From Mesaphorura yosii (Eukaryota; Arthropoda; Collembola; Poduromorpha; Tullbergiidae), in NCBI GenBank assembly GCA_009869945.1, contig WIXG01000199.1:83844-147843 (forward strand): a DNA stretch of 64,000 nucleotides. Reading direction: 5' to 3'. The notes under the pieces are model-generated. The model was not told the origin of the DNA. It saw only the letters and a list, made by a program, of their open reading frames with translations, and ran no database searches. A program made the translations under genes and the position numbers. This document shows positions 37,901 to 54,600 of the stretch, one piece after another; position 1 is the stretch's first letter; every line of letters begins with the position of its first letter.

Positions 37901-40839
37901 CTAAAGGATGGCTCAATTACACATGGAACTCCAATTCATATGGTATGCCGGATCAAGTTCTCCTTTCAAACATTTGAGTGGGCCAATTGTTATCACCTGT
38001 TATGCCTGTTTAATTTAGGGCATGCCAAAATACGAAGGACTTCTACGACCAATGAAGGAAGGGTCGATAACACATGGAACACCGCTAGACAAAATAAGAG
38101 GAAAAGAGGTGCCGATTCACGCAATGACCTACGATCGCTCAGGACCAGGACCCACTGGAATTCCGAGTGAATACTACAAGCGACCACCGGCTTCAATGTA
38201 TTATCCTCCAGGTTTGTGGTTTCACCCAAAGGCTTATGAATCGGTTCTCATTAAGGACCTGAGTTTAATTTTACTCCGCTCTGCTTCAGGTCCTCAGCAA
38301 GGTCAACAGTACATGCCTCGGCCAACTTCAAATCAGAGACCTGTGTCTCCAAGCCAAAATAAGAACACCATGTATTCGACTGACCAGCACAACACATCTC
38401 GTCAAATTATAATGAATGACTACTACACGTCACAACAAATGCAGCAACCTTCGCCGTCACAGTCTCATCTTCCACAGCATCCCGGTACTCTTGGGCAGCC
38501 AAGAATTGAATCTCTGAAACGCGGACCTCCTCCAGGACCGAATATTTATTTGGCGCCTCAAATGCATGAAAGTATGTACCGTCAAGTAGCTCCGCCAACT
38601 CAACATGTGCAGCAGAGGCAAGGAGTGATCCATAGAACCAATAGTCAACGTAAGTTGCCAGTTACTCCATGCACAAGCTTTATTCAAGTTCCAAGTCTTC
38701 AAGTTAAATTGTGAATTCAGATACTGGAAGGTTTCAACCGAACGACGCGTTTACTTCATTGGTGGATATAGCCGCAGCGCAGCCAAGTCTACCTGTGCCG
38801 AAAGAGGAGCCCAAACAACAACAACAACAACGAGTTGGGCTGCCCAGAGGTGAGTGGACTTCGACAAAATATTTATTGATTACGCGCTGAGGCCATAAAA
38901 TTGGTCAACATGATTTAATTCTTCCAGTCGATATGGTGAGGGAGGGATTGGGAAAAACTATGACTGAGATTGAGCGAACCAGGGTGACTTCTGCACAAAT
39001 TCCATCGTCGTACAGACTGCAGCCACTTCCTTTGAATCACGTCATCAGCGAGTCTTTAAGGTAACTTGGTCGAATATTTATACAGCCGACTTGACCGTAT
39101 CTCCAAGAGCATAGTTTCTAAATATGTGTGCTCATTATTAAGGAATCGGAGGGAGGCTGAGCCAAGTCGTTTTAGCAAAGAACAACCGGACACCACTCTG
39201 ACGGCAGCATCACTTATTGATGCCATCATTACACATCAGATAAATCAGCCGTCTCCACATGATAGACAGTCACCAGCACCAACTTCGCGTACTGGAGATA
39301 GGCTCTTTGCATCGTTTCAACGATCTGTTAATCCACCCATCTCCTCAATGAGTGAGCAAGCAGGCCAAGGACACCCAGTTGTTTCTGCATCTAATTTGCG
39401 AGAAAGCGAGTCCAGAGTGGTGATTACAACCCCACAAGGTTAGTTTTTGTTCATGTCTGTTTTAGTCTCCTTAGTTGCAATTTAGTGGATTTATTTTATT
39501 GTATTTTCTTTTATTGATGGCACGCTTTAAGTTTATAGCTTAGCATGCAATTAGTTGAGCAAGAGTTAGTATGATTTCCACGTTATCAAGAAGACGTTTA
39601 GACATTATATGCCCATGATTAATTCTGCTAATTTTTTATTCTTTTGGGTTATCGTCCAATTCTATTTTTTAAGAAATTAAGTTTCAAGTAGCAATTGTTT
39701 TTGAATTATGTGGCAAGTTTGCACGACCTGCACGGCTGCTGATTTTAACTTTAACGAAAGACTAAATGTTGTACTTGCATTGATGAAGTGGGAAGTATTT
39801 TGGCCCCAGGTATTATGCGTATATCGTAGGTTTTATAAAATTCAGGTCATTCAGGTGGCACATGGGGTGATCATATTGACTTAATTATCTCGAAAGATTA
39901 CGCACCCATGCAAGGACCTTCGCCTGGAACGTCTGCGGCGCACGGCGCAGGAAGAGCATCGCCCAAAAAACAAGACGAAAATGTTCCATGGAATAAAAGC
40001 TGGAAATTAAGGAAAGCTCTCCAGCATGAGCAAGAAAAGCAGCAATCACACAACCACCCCGACGAAAGACACATCACTCGCGTGGTGCAAATGGAGCAGC
40101 AACCCAAAAGGAGTTCTCCTGGGTTCCCGAAAGAAATTCCGAACATGTAAGGAAACTCTGAGACTACAAAAAATGTGTGCTAATTTTAGTAATTTTTACT
40201 GTATGCCTAATTTTGCATCTTATTTATTTAAATACATAAAAATACTGCACGAAATGGCGACCCCCAGCAAACAAGACCATTCAATTAATAAAAATTATGT
40301 CTCCTTCCTTATTTAAGCAGAATGGATCATACTTTTAGGAACCAAGAAAGTTCTGCAAGTGCCGACATTCCGGCTGCTGTCAGTCCCGCGGAATCATTTC
40401 ACCGGAAAAGTGGATCAAAGGAGGGAATCTCCGCATTGGACTACGTGAAGAATCGCATTGTGGAGGTCATGCGTACTGAGAACAACGAGAAAGGGTTGGA
40501 GACTGATCCTGGAGGTCCGGAATCAAGTCAACAAGGGCCACCACCTGGCCCTCACAAGGGTTTCGTTATAGGACAGCGTGAATTTCATGGAGAAAGCATG
40601 CGGCCGATGAATGCAGATGTAAGTGACAGTACTTTGGTTGAGTACTTTCGACCGCAGCTTTAACTCTGTCGATCCTCCTTGGTAATGACTCGTGTGAATT
40701 TTGTAAGGCGCAGATGGATGACCGTGCGGACAGTCCTGTCCCGATGGTGATTGACGAGTCGGTGTCCAACGTGAAGGCTAGGAAGGAAACCGCTGAACAG
40801 AAGCCAACGTATGAGCCACTCACTGATGAAGACGACTGA
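31901..40839 (+). CDS. Smr: nuclear receptor co-repressor NCoR/SMRTER
   Basis: Nuclear scaffold linking nuclear receptors to the HDAC3/TBL1/GPS2-type repressor complex. Twenty-three exons: 31901-32133, 32565-32703, 33469-33753, 33843-33899, 34036-34392, 34483-34659, 34745-35175, 35239-35333, 35409-35708, 35836-35996, 36069-36194, 36283-36426, 36542-36902, 37104-37240, 37364-37942, 38019-38211, 38290-38649, 38721-38849, 38928-39060, 39143-39438, 39846-40146, 40321-40618 and 40708-40839, giving about 1807 residues. An N-terminal coiled coil (ELLHHIARVDREIAKTESQI) is followed by the deacetylase-activating segment plus SANT1 (about 340-455), a Cys-rich stretch, SANT2 (WTEEETEAMKKAL, about 728-780), GSITHGTP repeats, and receptor-binding CoRNR boxes IDAIITHQI (about 1491) and IDLIISKDY (about 1575). 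The C-terminal block DYVKNRIVEVMRT and the acidic end YEPLTDEDD are typical. It is shorter than human NCoR or fly Smrter. One intron has GC-AG ends. Confidence 0.94.
36195..36282 (+). other. GC-AG intron in NCoR
   Basis: Between the SANT2 exon ending EYRK and the exon starting KGGGG the donor reads AAG|GCAAGC, and the acceptor is TTGTAG. No GT donor nearby preserves both the frame and the conserved LVQEYR residues. GC-AG introns are a known minor class with exactly this AG|GCAAG consensus. Confidence 0.75.
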
Positions 40840-41901
40840 TGTGTGAACTTGAACTTGGAATCCAACCAAATATATATTTCCTCCGTTATATATAGTTGTA
40901 ATTCTAAGGGATGGATTATTGTTTTAACCAACTTGTGCTTGGTTTAAGAGAACGATGACAGTGTTTGCATATATGAAAAGTGTTACTGTTTTTTCTTGGT
41001 TCTAAACATGATGACTTAGATGTTTAATAAATAATACAGATGTTAGTTGGTTGTTGGTTTCCCGAGATGAACATTATTTACACTTACTGTGCTAGCCGGG
41101 GCAGAGTGCACGGGACCCCTCGCTCATATATGCACAGAACAATGTCTTCCTTAGAACTGTTTGCAAGCGAAGTACGGAGTACGTTTGAGGAGATATACCA
41201 AGCAAATGGGTTGAAATACGAAAGGTAACCAAAGATTCACCGGAAAATTTCACTGACAACCAGAGCCTTTTCTTCGAGCGCCAGAATGCGGGTTTTCTAC
41301 CGTTGATAGTTGGAAACGGAGAAATCGGATCGGAGTACGCAATAGTGTCGGTCGTCGTCGCATGACTCACCGTTTGCAGGAAGTGCACGACCGAGGGTTT
41401 GTAAAACTATACACCAGTAGCGCGAGTTTCGATGCTGGGCAATGGCAACTAACTTTCCCCGTGTAATAAGGACAATTCTACGATTACTTCGGTTACTGGC
41501 TACTTCTGGGCCAATAGTGACAGAATCTGAGAAATTGCTAGAACCTTTCATGGCACCCTGTAGTTCCGAGCTAGCTCCAAAGTTTTCCAAGGCTCTAAAA
41601 CGAAGTTGTTGGAACAAAGTAATAAGAGCATGAGGGCATGGCTCTCACAGTGTGGGTGGATTGTGTACTATGAGCGACCAATTTTGAAAACGTTGGTTCT
41701 CCCATACATGGCTGGAAATGTGCGTATTATTTTTATACCAGAGAGAGGTTACGTTATATAATTTAGTGTCTGGTCTCTCATATTTAATACTTTCTAATTA
41801 TAATTGTACGGGACAAATGAGTACGAAACAAGTGGAATTGCGTATATTAAATTAAGTGACAAAATTTAAAACTTTTAAAATTCAAACTTTCATTCTGCAA
41901 C
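40840..41901. other. intergenic, NCoR to S6K
   Basis: NCoR's AATAAA is at 41026. Around 41150-41740 several short frames have protein-like composition on the plus strand (for example MSSLELFASEVRSTFEEIYQ at about 41142, and ERQNAGFLPLIVGNGEIG in another frame at about 41278), with a 106-codon frame opposite. They do not join cleanly by splicing and match no family I know. They may be a decayed small gene or S6K leader. Confidence 0.4.
41026..41031 (+). promoter_or_regulatory. poly(A) signal for NCoR
   Basis: AATAAA about 190 bases after the NCoR stop codon. Confidence 0.55.
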
Positions 41902-44709
<2,808 letters not shown>

Positions 44710-45656
44710 AAACTGACGCTGACACTAACGCTGAAAGATTTTTTAAATAAAACATGTCACCTTAGCCTTCCTCCGCTCATTTACTATATTATTTCCGATT
44801 CATCTTGACTTGGTTTGGGAGGGCTTCTTCATCAACTTCAAATGCTGATGAAGTTTGTGGACTTAACCGCATAATGTTCTTGTTCACCCCGTTCGTCGTA
44901 CGCGATAGACACCCCGACCCTATGAGTGCAGGCAGGACATACCACAGAGACAAATTAAAGAGAGACATTTCATGCATTCACGTCAAAAATATTTAATCAA
45001 CAAATTGGTTGACGAGGACACACGAAGTAATGCATATTGCTTAGCACCTCTGTTTTGTATTTTCCATACAAGAGATGAGGCAAATATTTACATAATCACA
45101 AGTATTCTGATGAGTCAAAGTGTCAACTGCCAAGTTGATCACTTCTTCTAGCACACTAACTTAGCTAGCATTATAATACTCAACAAATTAGAGTATACGT
45201 ATGGTAAACACGATTATAAGATAATAGACACCATGTATCCTCATCACTGTCATCACTGAATACCATTCATTCATCTGGATCTGTCAGCCCGTTGACACAA
45301 ATGCTGTCGTGAGGATAAATTGGATAAATATGTTTCATTAATATGCATGCAACAACCGCACAGATTCGAAGGCCGAGGTTAACTGAAGAAGGGTCCCTAG
45401 CACCAAATCCTCGAAGTTGAGGAGACTCTGAAGGAGATGTCAATTGGAAATGGCAAAGATAAAGGACACGGAGCGAGAAAAACGAATAACACTAACCTGA
45501 CCACGCCTATTTGCAATTTCGAAAATTTTAACAAAACATGAAAAACAAGGAAAGTAGTTCAAAATCTTCGCAACTTAGCTTGAATTTGACTTTTAAATAC
45601 AAACTACGACTAGATTGAAAGCATAACCGTAAATGTATGATGTAAATTGAATATTT
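44710..45656. other. convergent S6K and TRPgamma 3' ends
   Basis: It holds the S6K poly(A) signal and the TRPgamma 3' UTR. No coding signal was found on either strand. Confidence 0.55.
44746..44751 (+). promoter_or_regulatory. poly(A) signal for S6K
   Basis: AATAAA 37 bases after the S6K stop codon, a short 3' UTR if used. Confidence 0.6.
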
Positions 45657-48600
45657 TCATAACCATCCCGAATGTGGGGAAGAAGTTCTAAGCGGCTGAA
45701 TAATTCCTTGAAGCTTTGCCCCAGAAGGTGACACGGTAGTATCACCGCTGTGCTTGGGCGAACTTTCCACTTGCACTGTCACGTGCGGCACTTCCATGTC
45801 GCCGCTGGTGCTGGGTGAAGGGTACCGAATCTCTGGTATCGTGTCTCTGATAATTGGCAATGGGTTACTCCCGGTGCCGGTGGCCGTTGGCGGAGCTGAC
45901 GAGGACTCTGTGGGTGTGGGCATAGGAGGAGTGCAGCTGTCCTCCCGCGACGGTGCGCTGGAGGTTCGCTTGACTGACCGCCCTTCTTCAAATGAATCGT
46001 TTACTTCTGAGCTGTTGTCTCCGCCGTCTAGACTTTGGCTTAGCCCAGAACCTGACGTTTTGGCATCCCGAAATTTGAGGCGAGCCAGATGCATCGAAAT
46101 TGGTAGTGTGATTCCTGAACGACTGCGGGCGAAGCGCTCGCGTTTGGTTTTACCGGCCTGGCTTGTTGGACGAGTGTCCCTGGAAAGAAAGAGAGCACGC
46201 ATAAGAACTAGCACACTATGAAAATTTTCTGCAAGATAAAGTTCTACCCGGAATCGATGGTAGACTGATGACGCAATTTTCGAATGATACTCGAGCTTCC
46301 TTGACTGTAGTTCGAGCAAACGGAGTCTTCCGATCTTGACCTGACTCCGATTGTCTCTCCTTTCTTGGCCGCATCAATTATTGTTCCCCATTTCTTTTTG
46401 GACAGTTCTCGCTTTGCCCCAGCCATTCGGGCGAGACGTGCAAGTTTGTTCTGAGGAAAGACAAAATTTACCTAGCGTACATTTTATATTGACTCCTGAG
46501 CAATTTGAGTTTCTACCTTTGGCGACTTCTTGTCCATTGAATTGTTCTCGTCTTCTACTTCCATTTCAAGGACTTCTGACAAACACTGCGAAGAGTTGGA
46601 AGGTGGTGCCGTGCTAATATTGAATCCTTTCATTAGCCGGCGCTCCCGTTGTCTGTTTTTCTTCCCACCAGAACCTGAAATTAGAGCATGCGTACATAGG
46701 TTGCATGCGCTGAAGAACTCGACCTTGACCTTACCTTGTCCGTAACCCGGCACATTCATTCCGGAATTCTTAAGAACTTCCAAAATTTCACAACGGAACG
46801 CTGAAATGTCCTGTTTAATTTCATTCACGTCGTCTTCAGTCACTCCCTGATTGTCCGCTTGTCTTTGTTCGGAAGTCACGTAACGCCGTACCAAATTCCG
46901 AATGACAGTCTAATTAACAAGGTGTAAGACAAAGATTCACTCGATTCCTTCGCGTATTATTGCTTACACACGGCTTACTTGGTACCGAACATCTCTTTCG
47001 CTTTGCTGCTGGACTTTTTTCTGCAAATGAACGACAGATTTAAGGAGTTCAAGTCGAACTACTCGCTATTAAGCATCATCCAAGTTCTCACCCGAATCGT
47101 TCTGATGTGTTTGATCTTGGCCGCATTTGAAAAATGACAAAATTTGCGAAAGAACCATCGAAACATGTAGCAAAATGTTTTTGGTGTTGGAATGATGTTG
47201 AACCTGAATCATAAATTATAAATAAATTAAACCTAAAAGAGTTCACAGTAATGGCAACAGCAAAGTATCGTCCACTTACGGTGGTGGAACTGTAGCACCT
47301 TCTTCGAAGTAACTTATCCATAATTTCGACCTCGCAAATTTCCACTCGACGTCAGCTTTTTCCTATACGCGTACATTTCACAATCGAAAAATACAATTTA
47401 ATGCGACTTTACGCTGGAAGGCGGAAGTATTTACTTACGGATATGAGCTGGTACGAGTGATTCATCATCGCAATCACTGTCAAAACAAATGCATCCGAGT
47501 TTGAAAACAAAAGCCGTAAAGTGAAAGAATTTAAGCTTTGTGAGTGTCTCGTGCATACGGAGGTTCAGAAGCACGACGATGTTTATCACAGAAAAACAAC
47601 CAAACATGAGCATTCCCCAAAATCTTGTAAATGTTTTGATTCCAGCCAACTCGAAACTTTCCAACTCCACGAGCCCAAACACGGCCTATGAGCATCAGGA
47701 AATAACCGAAATTCAAAGTCATTCAGATTTATGATTCGGGACGGGCACTTTTTCGTCTTCCTCCCAATCTTAAAGAAATTGGCACAACAGAATGAATGAA
47801 TCACGCTCCGACAAAATAGCGCAAGTTTTATGAGCCAAAAAATATCGCTATATGTTATTAAACCTGAGCAAAGGAATAGAGTTTGTTTCATTTTATTGTG
47901 TTGGCTTTCATTTCCAGACGATCAGCATTTGGGCCAGTATTGCAGCTCTTCTCAAGACTCGCGATCATTAGGATCACTTACCCAGAACAATGTTTGAGCC
48001 ACTTCAAATAAACTGCGAAAGGAAGGGAATTTGACGAATCATAATCATAACTCGCAAGCGAATGATTCGAAACCCAGCACTTACTTGGAGAAGCGTCTGG
48101 CCAAGACACAGCTTTCCGGGTTGCGATCTTCTTTGTCATTAACCAATGGCTGCATTGACGCTTTTATCGCTTCGCAACGCTTGTTCTCCAAGTCGGCATA
48201 ATACCAGAGCAATTGATGCATACCTGAATAGACAAATAAAAATGGCCAGAGCTCAGATTAATTAGGCGGAGAATTAATCAGCACATCAGGATTTACCGCA
48301 TGAGAATGCAAAGACTACCAGGATGTACAAGAAGAAGAATTTCATGATGTCCATCACCATTCGACCGAGCGAAATTTGCAAAGGTCCCAAGTACGGGTTC
48401 ACTGCGTAAAGAGTTAAAGGCATGGGCATGTTTAAAGGCTGTACGCACGTTCGTGTTTTCTTTTCATGTGCATCAACATACCGCTGAAAATGAAGACCAA
48501 TTTCAGAGAGCTGAAATTCAACACACCGAAACATGATAATTACATTACATTCCAATCAGACTGCCATAACTCACAACAAATGAATAGCCATATGAATATG

Positions 48601-51600
48601 CTGCTTAACCGGAATATGAATTTCAACGGTTCAAATATTCGGCACGTCGAAATGGCCATCTCGTCAGAACATTTGCATATGCTCAGGCGGTGAACGCTAT
48701 TTACGATAAGCTCGCTCACTAAACTGTGTGCGGTGCAAGTTTGGAATTTCATTACAGCAGGGCCAAGAATAATATTTACGTTTATTAGCATGTCTGTCTA
48801 ACCTTGATGAAATCATGCCGCTGACTCCGTGCCGTGACGGAATCTAGCTAATAGACCTCGTCATTCAGTGAGAGCGGCGCTGCGCACAGAAATCGCTCAA
48901 CAGGGTCCATAAATATTTCCGCACGAGAGAAAATGACTCAGTAATTCAGGTGCACGAAACTCGTTCTCTGCGAGACGTTATGCTCTAAATCTGTTCCTCT
49001 AAAATAACTTTAGGATCCTCCAGATCATAGTGGAATACAAATGTTTCGCTATTCGTGAAAATCACACACTGTGATGTGTTTGCCTGCGCATGAGGAAGAC
49101 ATACAAACAAAATTGAGCATCACATTGGTTATTTCGCGTGAATAAACTGCACACATAATGCATTCCGAGTTTCTGCTAACCTATTCACGTCACCAGGCCG
49201 GAGCATCCTTCCTTTTCCGAACACACAGTATCAAATCATCTTACAAATCGTCTCCACAACAACAAACATGACTCCTTCTTGTCTCGCTCACCTATCAGTC
49301 GCAAATACTCGGTTTAAGACTCTTGCGTGTGAAATACGTCTTCTTGTTTACATAATAAATGCTCCAGTTCTATTTACAGGGAAATGAAATGATGGAAATG
49401 TAATTTCAAAACAGACCAAAAGTGCAATGCAGCTCCTTTCTCTGAATGCCTATGATTCAGATTTGGGCACATGGTTCGCGGTTTTGGAGACTGGATCTGT
49501 TTCTCGTGAATACTACGTGTGCACATTTCTAAGGAAAGATTGATAGTGTAATGACAGATGCAGAATCTATTTTTGCGAATGACCAAAGCATATTTTTATG
49601 AAAACTCTAAATCGAGTGAGAGACTGTGAAAGACTGTGAAAGATTTGGACATTCGGAGAACTTGCCCCAAATTCCTTTATAATTGAGTCGATAATTGAGC
49701 TCATAAACACATCAAGTCCCCACCTGAAAATGTTGGCAGCCGCGAAAAGACCCTCGGCAATGAGCATTGGATCCCACGTTGACCACATCTGCAAACATTC
49801 GGTATTGTTACATTCCAAAGGTATAGTAGCCAGATGAAGACTGAAGCTTTGCTCACCTCTCTAGGCAAGTCTTCATTCTGGCCTTGAGCTTTCTCTTTCT
49901 GCACCTGTTCGTTGCACACGAATTGGATGTTGAAGTCAATTCCAGTAACAACTTCAAAGTGGACACAAGATCTGCTTACTTACTTGATAATGAGCAACGA
50001 TTCTAAGAGCTATTGTGGCAATATAAAGTGAACTGAAAAGAACATCAAATATGCCGTGTCAGGATTTTAAGCTCAAGGATTCGTGAATTTATGTAAATTT
50101 TTCCTCACTTTGTTACAAAATCGAGAATGTTCCACATGTCCCCGGCGTACTCCTGCAGCCCAACATCCCACAACTGCTTTATTTCACTCCAAATTAGGCC
50201 TGAACAGAGTACAGAGGGCAAAGCATTAGCTCTGCCGCTTGTTGTTGCTTGAGGAGCGCGGTTTTGCTTACCGCAAACCCACGCCAGGATAAACCACTCG
50301 ACAAATGACGGTGGTGCGCCTCGTTTGGTTGTCACATCCGTCGACACCCACTTGTCCAGCGTCTTGGACCCGAACCAATCTGTGATGACCATTTCGAATC
50401 TCTGACTGGCCAGAATGAGTAAAACTGCGAGCAATCAAAGAGACAGTCAGGCGAAGTGTGAGAATGCGAAATCTCCTCAGACAAAGAAAGAGGTTTGTTT
50501 GCATAAAGTTGGAGATTGGAGTCGGAATTTCGTGAACAGAGGCAATAATTCTCGACTTTAGTCCTTTTTAATATTATTTCGTTTGTTATTTTCCGATCAA
50601 AGTTCATGCCATTCTTTGTAGCCGTACTCGCACCGAGCGAAAGCTCTTCCCGTCGTTGAATTGACAGGAGCGGAATATTTGTAAACTCTTTAAGAATTCC
50701 CAATAAGCATGGTAAAGCCTTTTAGCCTCTGCGGAGAAGAGAAAGTCTTGGAAAAGACAAACATCGAAAGACAAAGAAGAAGAATGGAACTTACAGAGAA
50801 AAGTAAAATAGGAGGCTGAATGACAGATGAATTTGAGAAATGGTTTCCTCATCGTTTGTCCCCACGAAGAGTGAGGCGCGATAATGTACGAGAGTGAAAA
50901 TACGGGGAAAAGAATTCCAATTCGAATTACTTCGAGAGCCTGCAAAGCCATATTCTTTCGCCGAAATCCCGGTAGACCCTCGTACCAAATGGAGGCCAGC
51001 AGTTGTTGAACGTTCGGATGAGCAACAAACTATAAAATAATCAAAAGCGCACACGCTCAGACTCGCTCTCACCACGAAGCGTCTGCGAGTTGTAAACAGA
51101 CCGAGAGATGAAATGCCATGTCATGACCGGCACTTTCTTGGAAATGTAATACGATAAAGACGCGCGGTTCGGGAGAAAGTTGCACCACTCGCCTGGTCAG
51201 CTGAGACCAACTGGAAAAAAATCTAACCTTTTTCTGTCGGAATTTGATTGCCAATTTGAGTCGATTAAGATGCATTCGGTCCCCATGTTCGAATGCTGGT
51301 CCATTTGGGTCATGATTCAGCAAAACTTCCAACTCGTACGAGCCTCGCGTGTGATCCAGCAATGAAGTCGCGAACGATTCAAGTCTTTGTCTCAATTCCT
51401 ACGCAACGAATATACAAAAATGAGAATTTATTCATTCTACATAGCAGAGGCGCAGCTTATGCGGTGGGCATTCGGGATTCGGTTTAACTTTCGCTAGACT
51501 CTTTATACCGTGAATCAGGTCAGGTAGTCTTAAATTGCGCTTGCACTTCAATGAACAAGCGACAGATTCTAAACACTTGCACCGGTATCAACATGCAGCA

Positions 51601-54600
51601 AGTGGCATTTACCACGTGTGTCTCATCTCTACGTCATCAGCGTCAAATTCTTGTGCACCACACACAGCAAATGACTTTTTGCCAAGCCACATGTCAAGTT
51701 GTTAATTTTCCTGTTTCTGAAATTGGGTTCTTTGGCTGGCTGCACGGGAGCAGGAAGTTAGTCACACATAAACGAATTTGCAGAGCATTATGATGGTGAC
51801 GGAGCCGGTTCCAAGAAATCATACGCCACATTAAATTTATCTCCGCATAGTTTTAGTTCATGGCTTGGCAAGCGCGTGTTCACGTGCCGCGCAAGCTGTG
51901 CACTGCTCAACTGGAAGCCAGAAAAAGCGAGTCGAGTCGATTCATTTTTTATTTATAATCGGTATATTCAAAAGGAGCACAAGTAATTCTGTATTTCTAT
52001 AAAGTCGGTAATTCTGTAAAATTTTACCTGCGAGATAATTCTGTGAAAATTCTCCCTCTCAAAACAAACGTCAGTAAAGTTTACCGGGATTTGACATTTT
52101 TACATGCTCTACCCCCTAGTATATTCTGTCAAAATTGAAGTGAGATAGGGATTCCTGCTTGTTTTAGTTTTGACAAATAAGCTCCAATTAGCTACCATTA
52201 GTTGGCGAATTCAACTTCTCTCGATGGGAGGAAAATCAATTGGCACTACGAGGCAAAAGCCACCAAAGGGAGTAATGATTTCCGGTTCATTTTGGCCAGA
52301 CAGTTACATAGCCGTATTAATTTCACTTCATCAAGAGTTCATCAAATGTCAATGAGACAGACACCAAAGAGGAGAGTGGCTGGTTACCATAAATGGACCG
52401 AGTAAGAAGTAGCATTTATCTTTGATTATGCAAAGAAATGTCTACAGCAAGCGCAGGACTTTGAGGTAATGTTCAACCAAATCCTAACATACGAAGATAA
52501 TGAAGTTAAATACTTTCTCTTTAGATGCCAACTGCGCCCCTAAACTACAATATTTACTACTCATGCAGTCTACTCCAGCCAGTATCAAGGGATTATCAGT
52601 CGACAAAATTATTCAGCATATGAAGGCACTAAGAACTCAATATAACAAGGCCATCAGCTGGAGAAACAACACTGGTCAAGTGATATTGGAGTCCGACGAG
52701 CAGCAGAGTTGAAACAGTTGAAAGTAATTCAGATGGTCTTAAACAACGACTAAGTGCCTAACGGTTGGGTCGAACTCTTTCAGAGTACATGCTCAAGACA
52801 TGTAAATACTTTCGTGAACTTGACGAGCATTTTGAATAGACCGAATAAGTTGTTTTCCGCTTTTTGTCCTCTACGTTCAGGCGACCAAGTGCACATTCAC
52901 TCATGTTCTTTTGTGCTGATTTGTCAACAATTTTATTTGCACTCCATGACGCTTCCCAAATTGGGCAGTGGAAGGCTCTCATTAACCCCATGTAGAGTTC
53001 ATGCTCCCACTCCGATCCGGCCATGCTACAGCCGTCTTCTCGGTCAGTGGATACTGAAGCCCTGTTTTACAAGTTATTTGTCTTGCCATTTCGGACAAAT
53101 AATGCAAAGAAGATTTTTGAGGCTTCTCACCAATGAGAAAGGTGCCATGGCCAGCCTAAAGCTCCAGGCAATCAAATGTTCTGAGAAGGGAAGTTGTGCA
53201 ATTGGCTAATTAAAGTGTGCTTATTGAAGTGGTCTTTTTCAGCAACTGGATATTCGCTTGTTCTTGCGGCTTGTATTGATTGATTCGTTTGAACTACTTG
53301 GTTGTTTCACCGAACCTTTCCTTTCCCTCAGGACACAGACACACGACCGAGTTTGTATTTCTGTGACTTCTTGGGATTAGTAGTCAGGGTCTACCCACGC
53401 CTCGTGTTGAGACCGTTGAGGATTGAAACACTTGGAAACTGTGATCTAGTTAATAAGAAAAGCTGTGAGGTCAACTTTCTTTTCTTTTCGTCGCCTGGCC
53501 GCTCTGAAAGTGAAATGTTGCTGTCCATTGTGAAGCTAAACTCCGAAAGTGAAGGCGACTTCTGATACGTTTCATGTTTCATGTCCATTGTTGATCTGCC
53601 TTGTACGAAGAGAAGATGCTCTTTCGCCTATTTAGCGTCTTTTGCAGAATTTGTGATGAAAAGTAGTATTCTTCGGTCTTTGTTTGTTGGCATCGAGCGG
53701 GCTGTTATCACGAGTCCATGAAAGAGCATACATGATGAATGAAAACGCGAGATGAAGTCGGATGTATGATTAATGTACCAGGCTGGCTGAAGAGACAGCG
53801 GAGACGGTATTTATTCTGCGTTCTGCCTTTGCATTTTTTCCAACGTCAACATGTCGAATATTTTGAGATGCATTTTCTTTGAGATTTCGTACTCGTACTT
53901 TCGCTCTTTGGTATTCAGCGCCCATTACGAACGGACAAAAGAACTCTTCACGTCCCATTCGATGTGTAATTTTGCATTATGCTCCAATTGCTCATAGCTT
54001 GAGATTAGGCGGAATGGCTTCAGCTTATTTTTCGTTTAAAATTACCGAGAAAAGTTTTGACTCTTGATGTGCAAATAAAGCACGCGGTCCCACGGGAGTC
54101 AAAACACAAGGATTTTGCGTAACCTTATTTCGTCCGTGTGCATGTTGGCTTTGTCACTGGCTTCACACTAAATCTGGTTATGTCAAACACTATTTCGAAT
54201 TTTCGTCGGCCTACGCTAATAATTCGGTCGAGGCACACCGGCTACCGGGAAGCACGAGCGGCTCTTGATTCCAGTTCATAATCCTATTTTCGTTCCTAAC
54301 AGCAGTCAGAATCGAATCGTGTGTCGCGACCTGCCTGAAGAGTTTCACAGTCTCCTAAGCTGGTTGTAGCATTTCGCAACGCCAACAATGCGTGAATGCT
54401 GTTATTTTTGTATCCTACTCGCTTCTGCTGAATTCCTTCCACACTTTCGTTTACTGCATCGCAGGAGTTTTGTGGAAACTGGCAATTATTTAGCGCAGCT
54501 TGTTCTGAAGACTTCATGGAACTTCGCTCACTCTAACTCCATTTCAGAGCGAAAGTTTTGTAGAGTCATAAACATAGCGCGCGAGACATCGGACGCACGG

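Noticed and set aside
46045-46452. Overlapping plus-strand frames opposite the last TRPgamma exons
   Set aside because: They are shadows of the conserved minus-strand coding exons, as are similar frames opposite VPS53 and ISWI.
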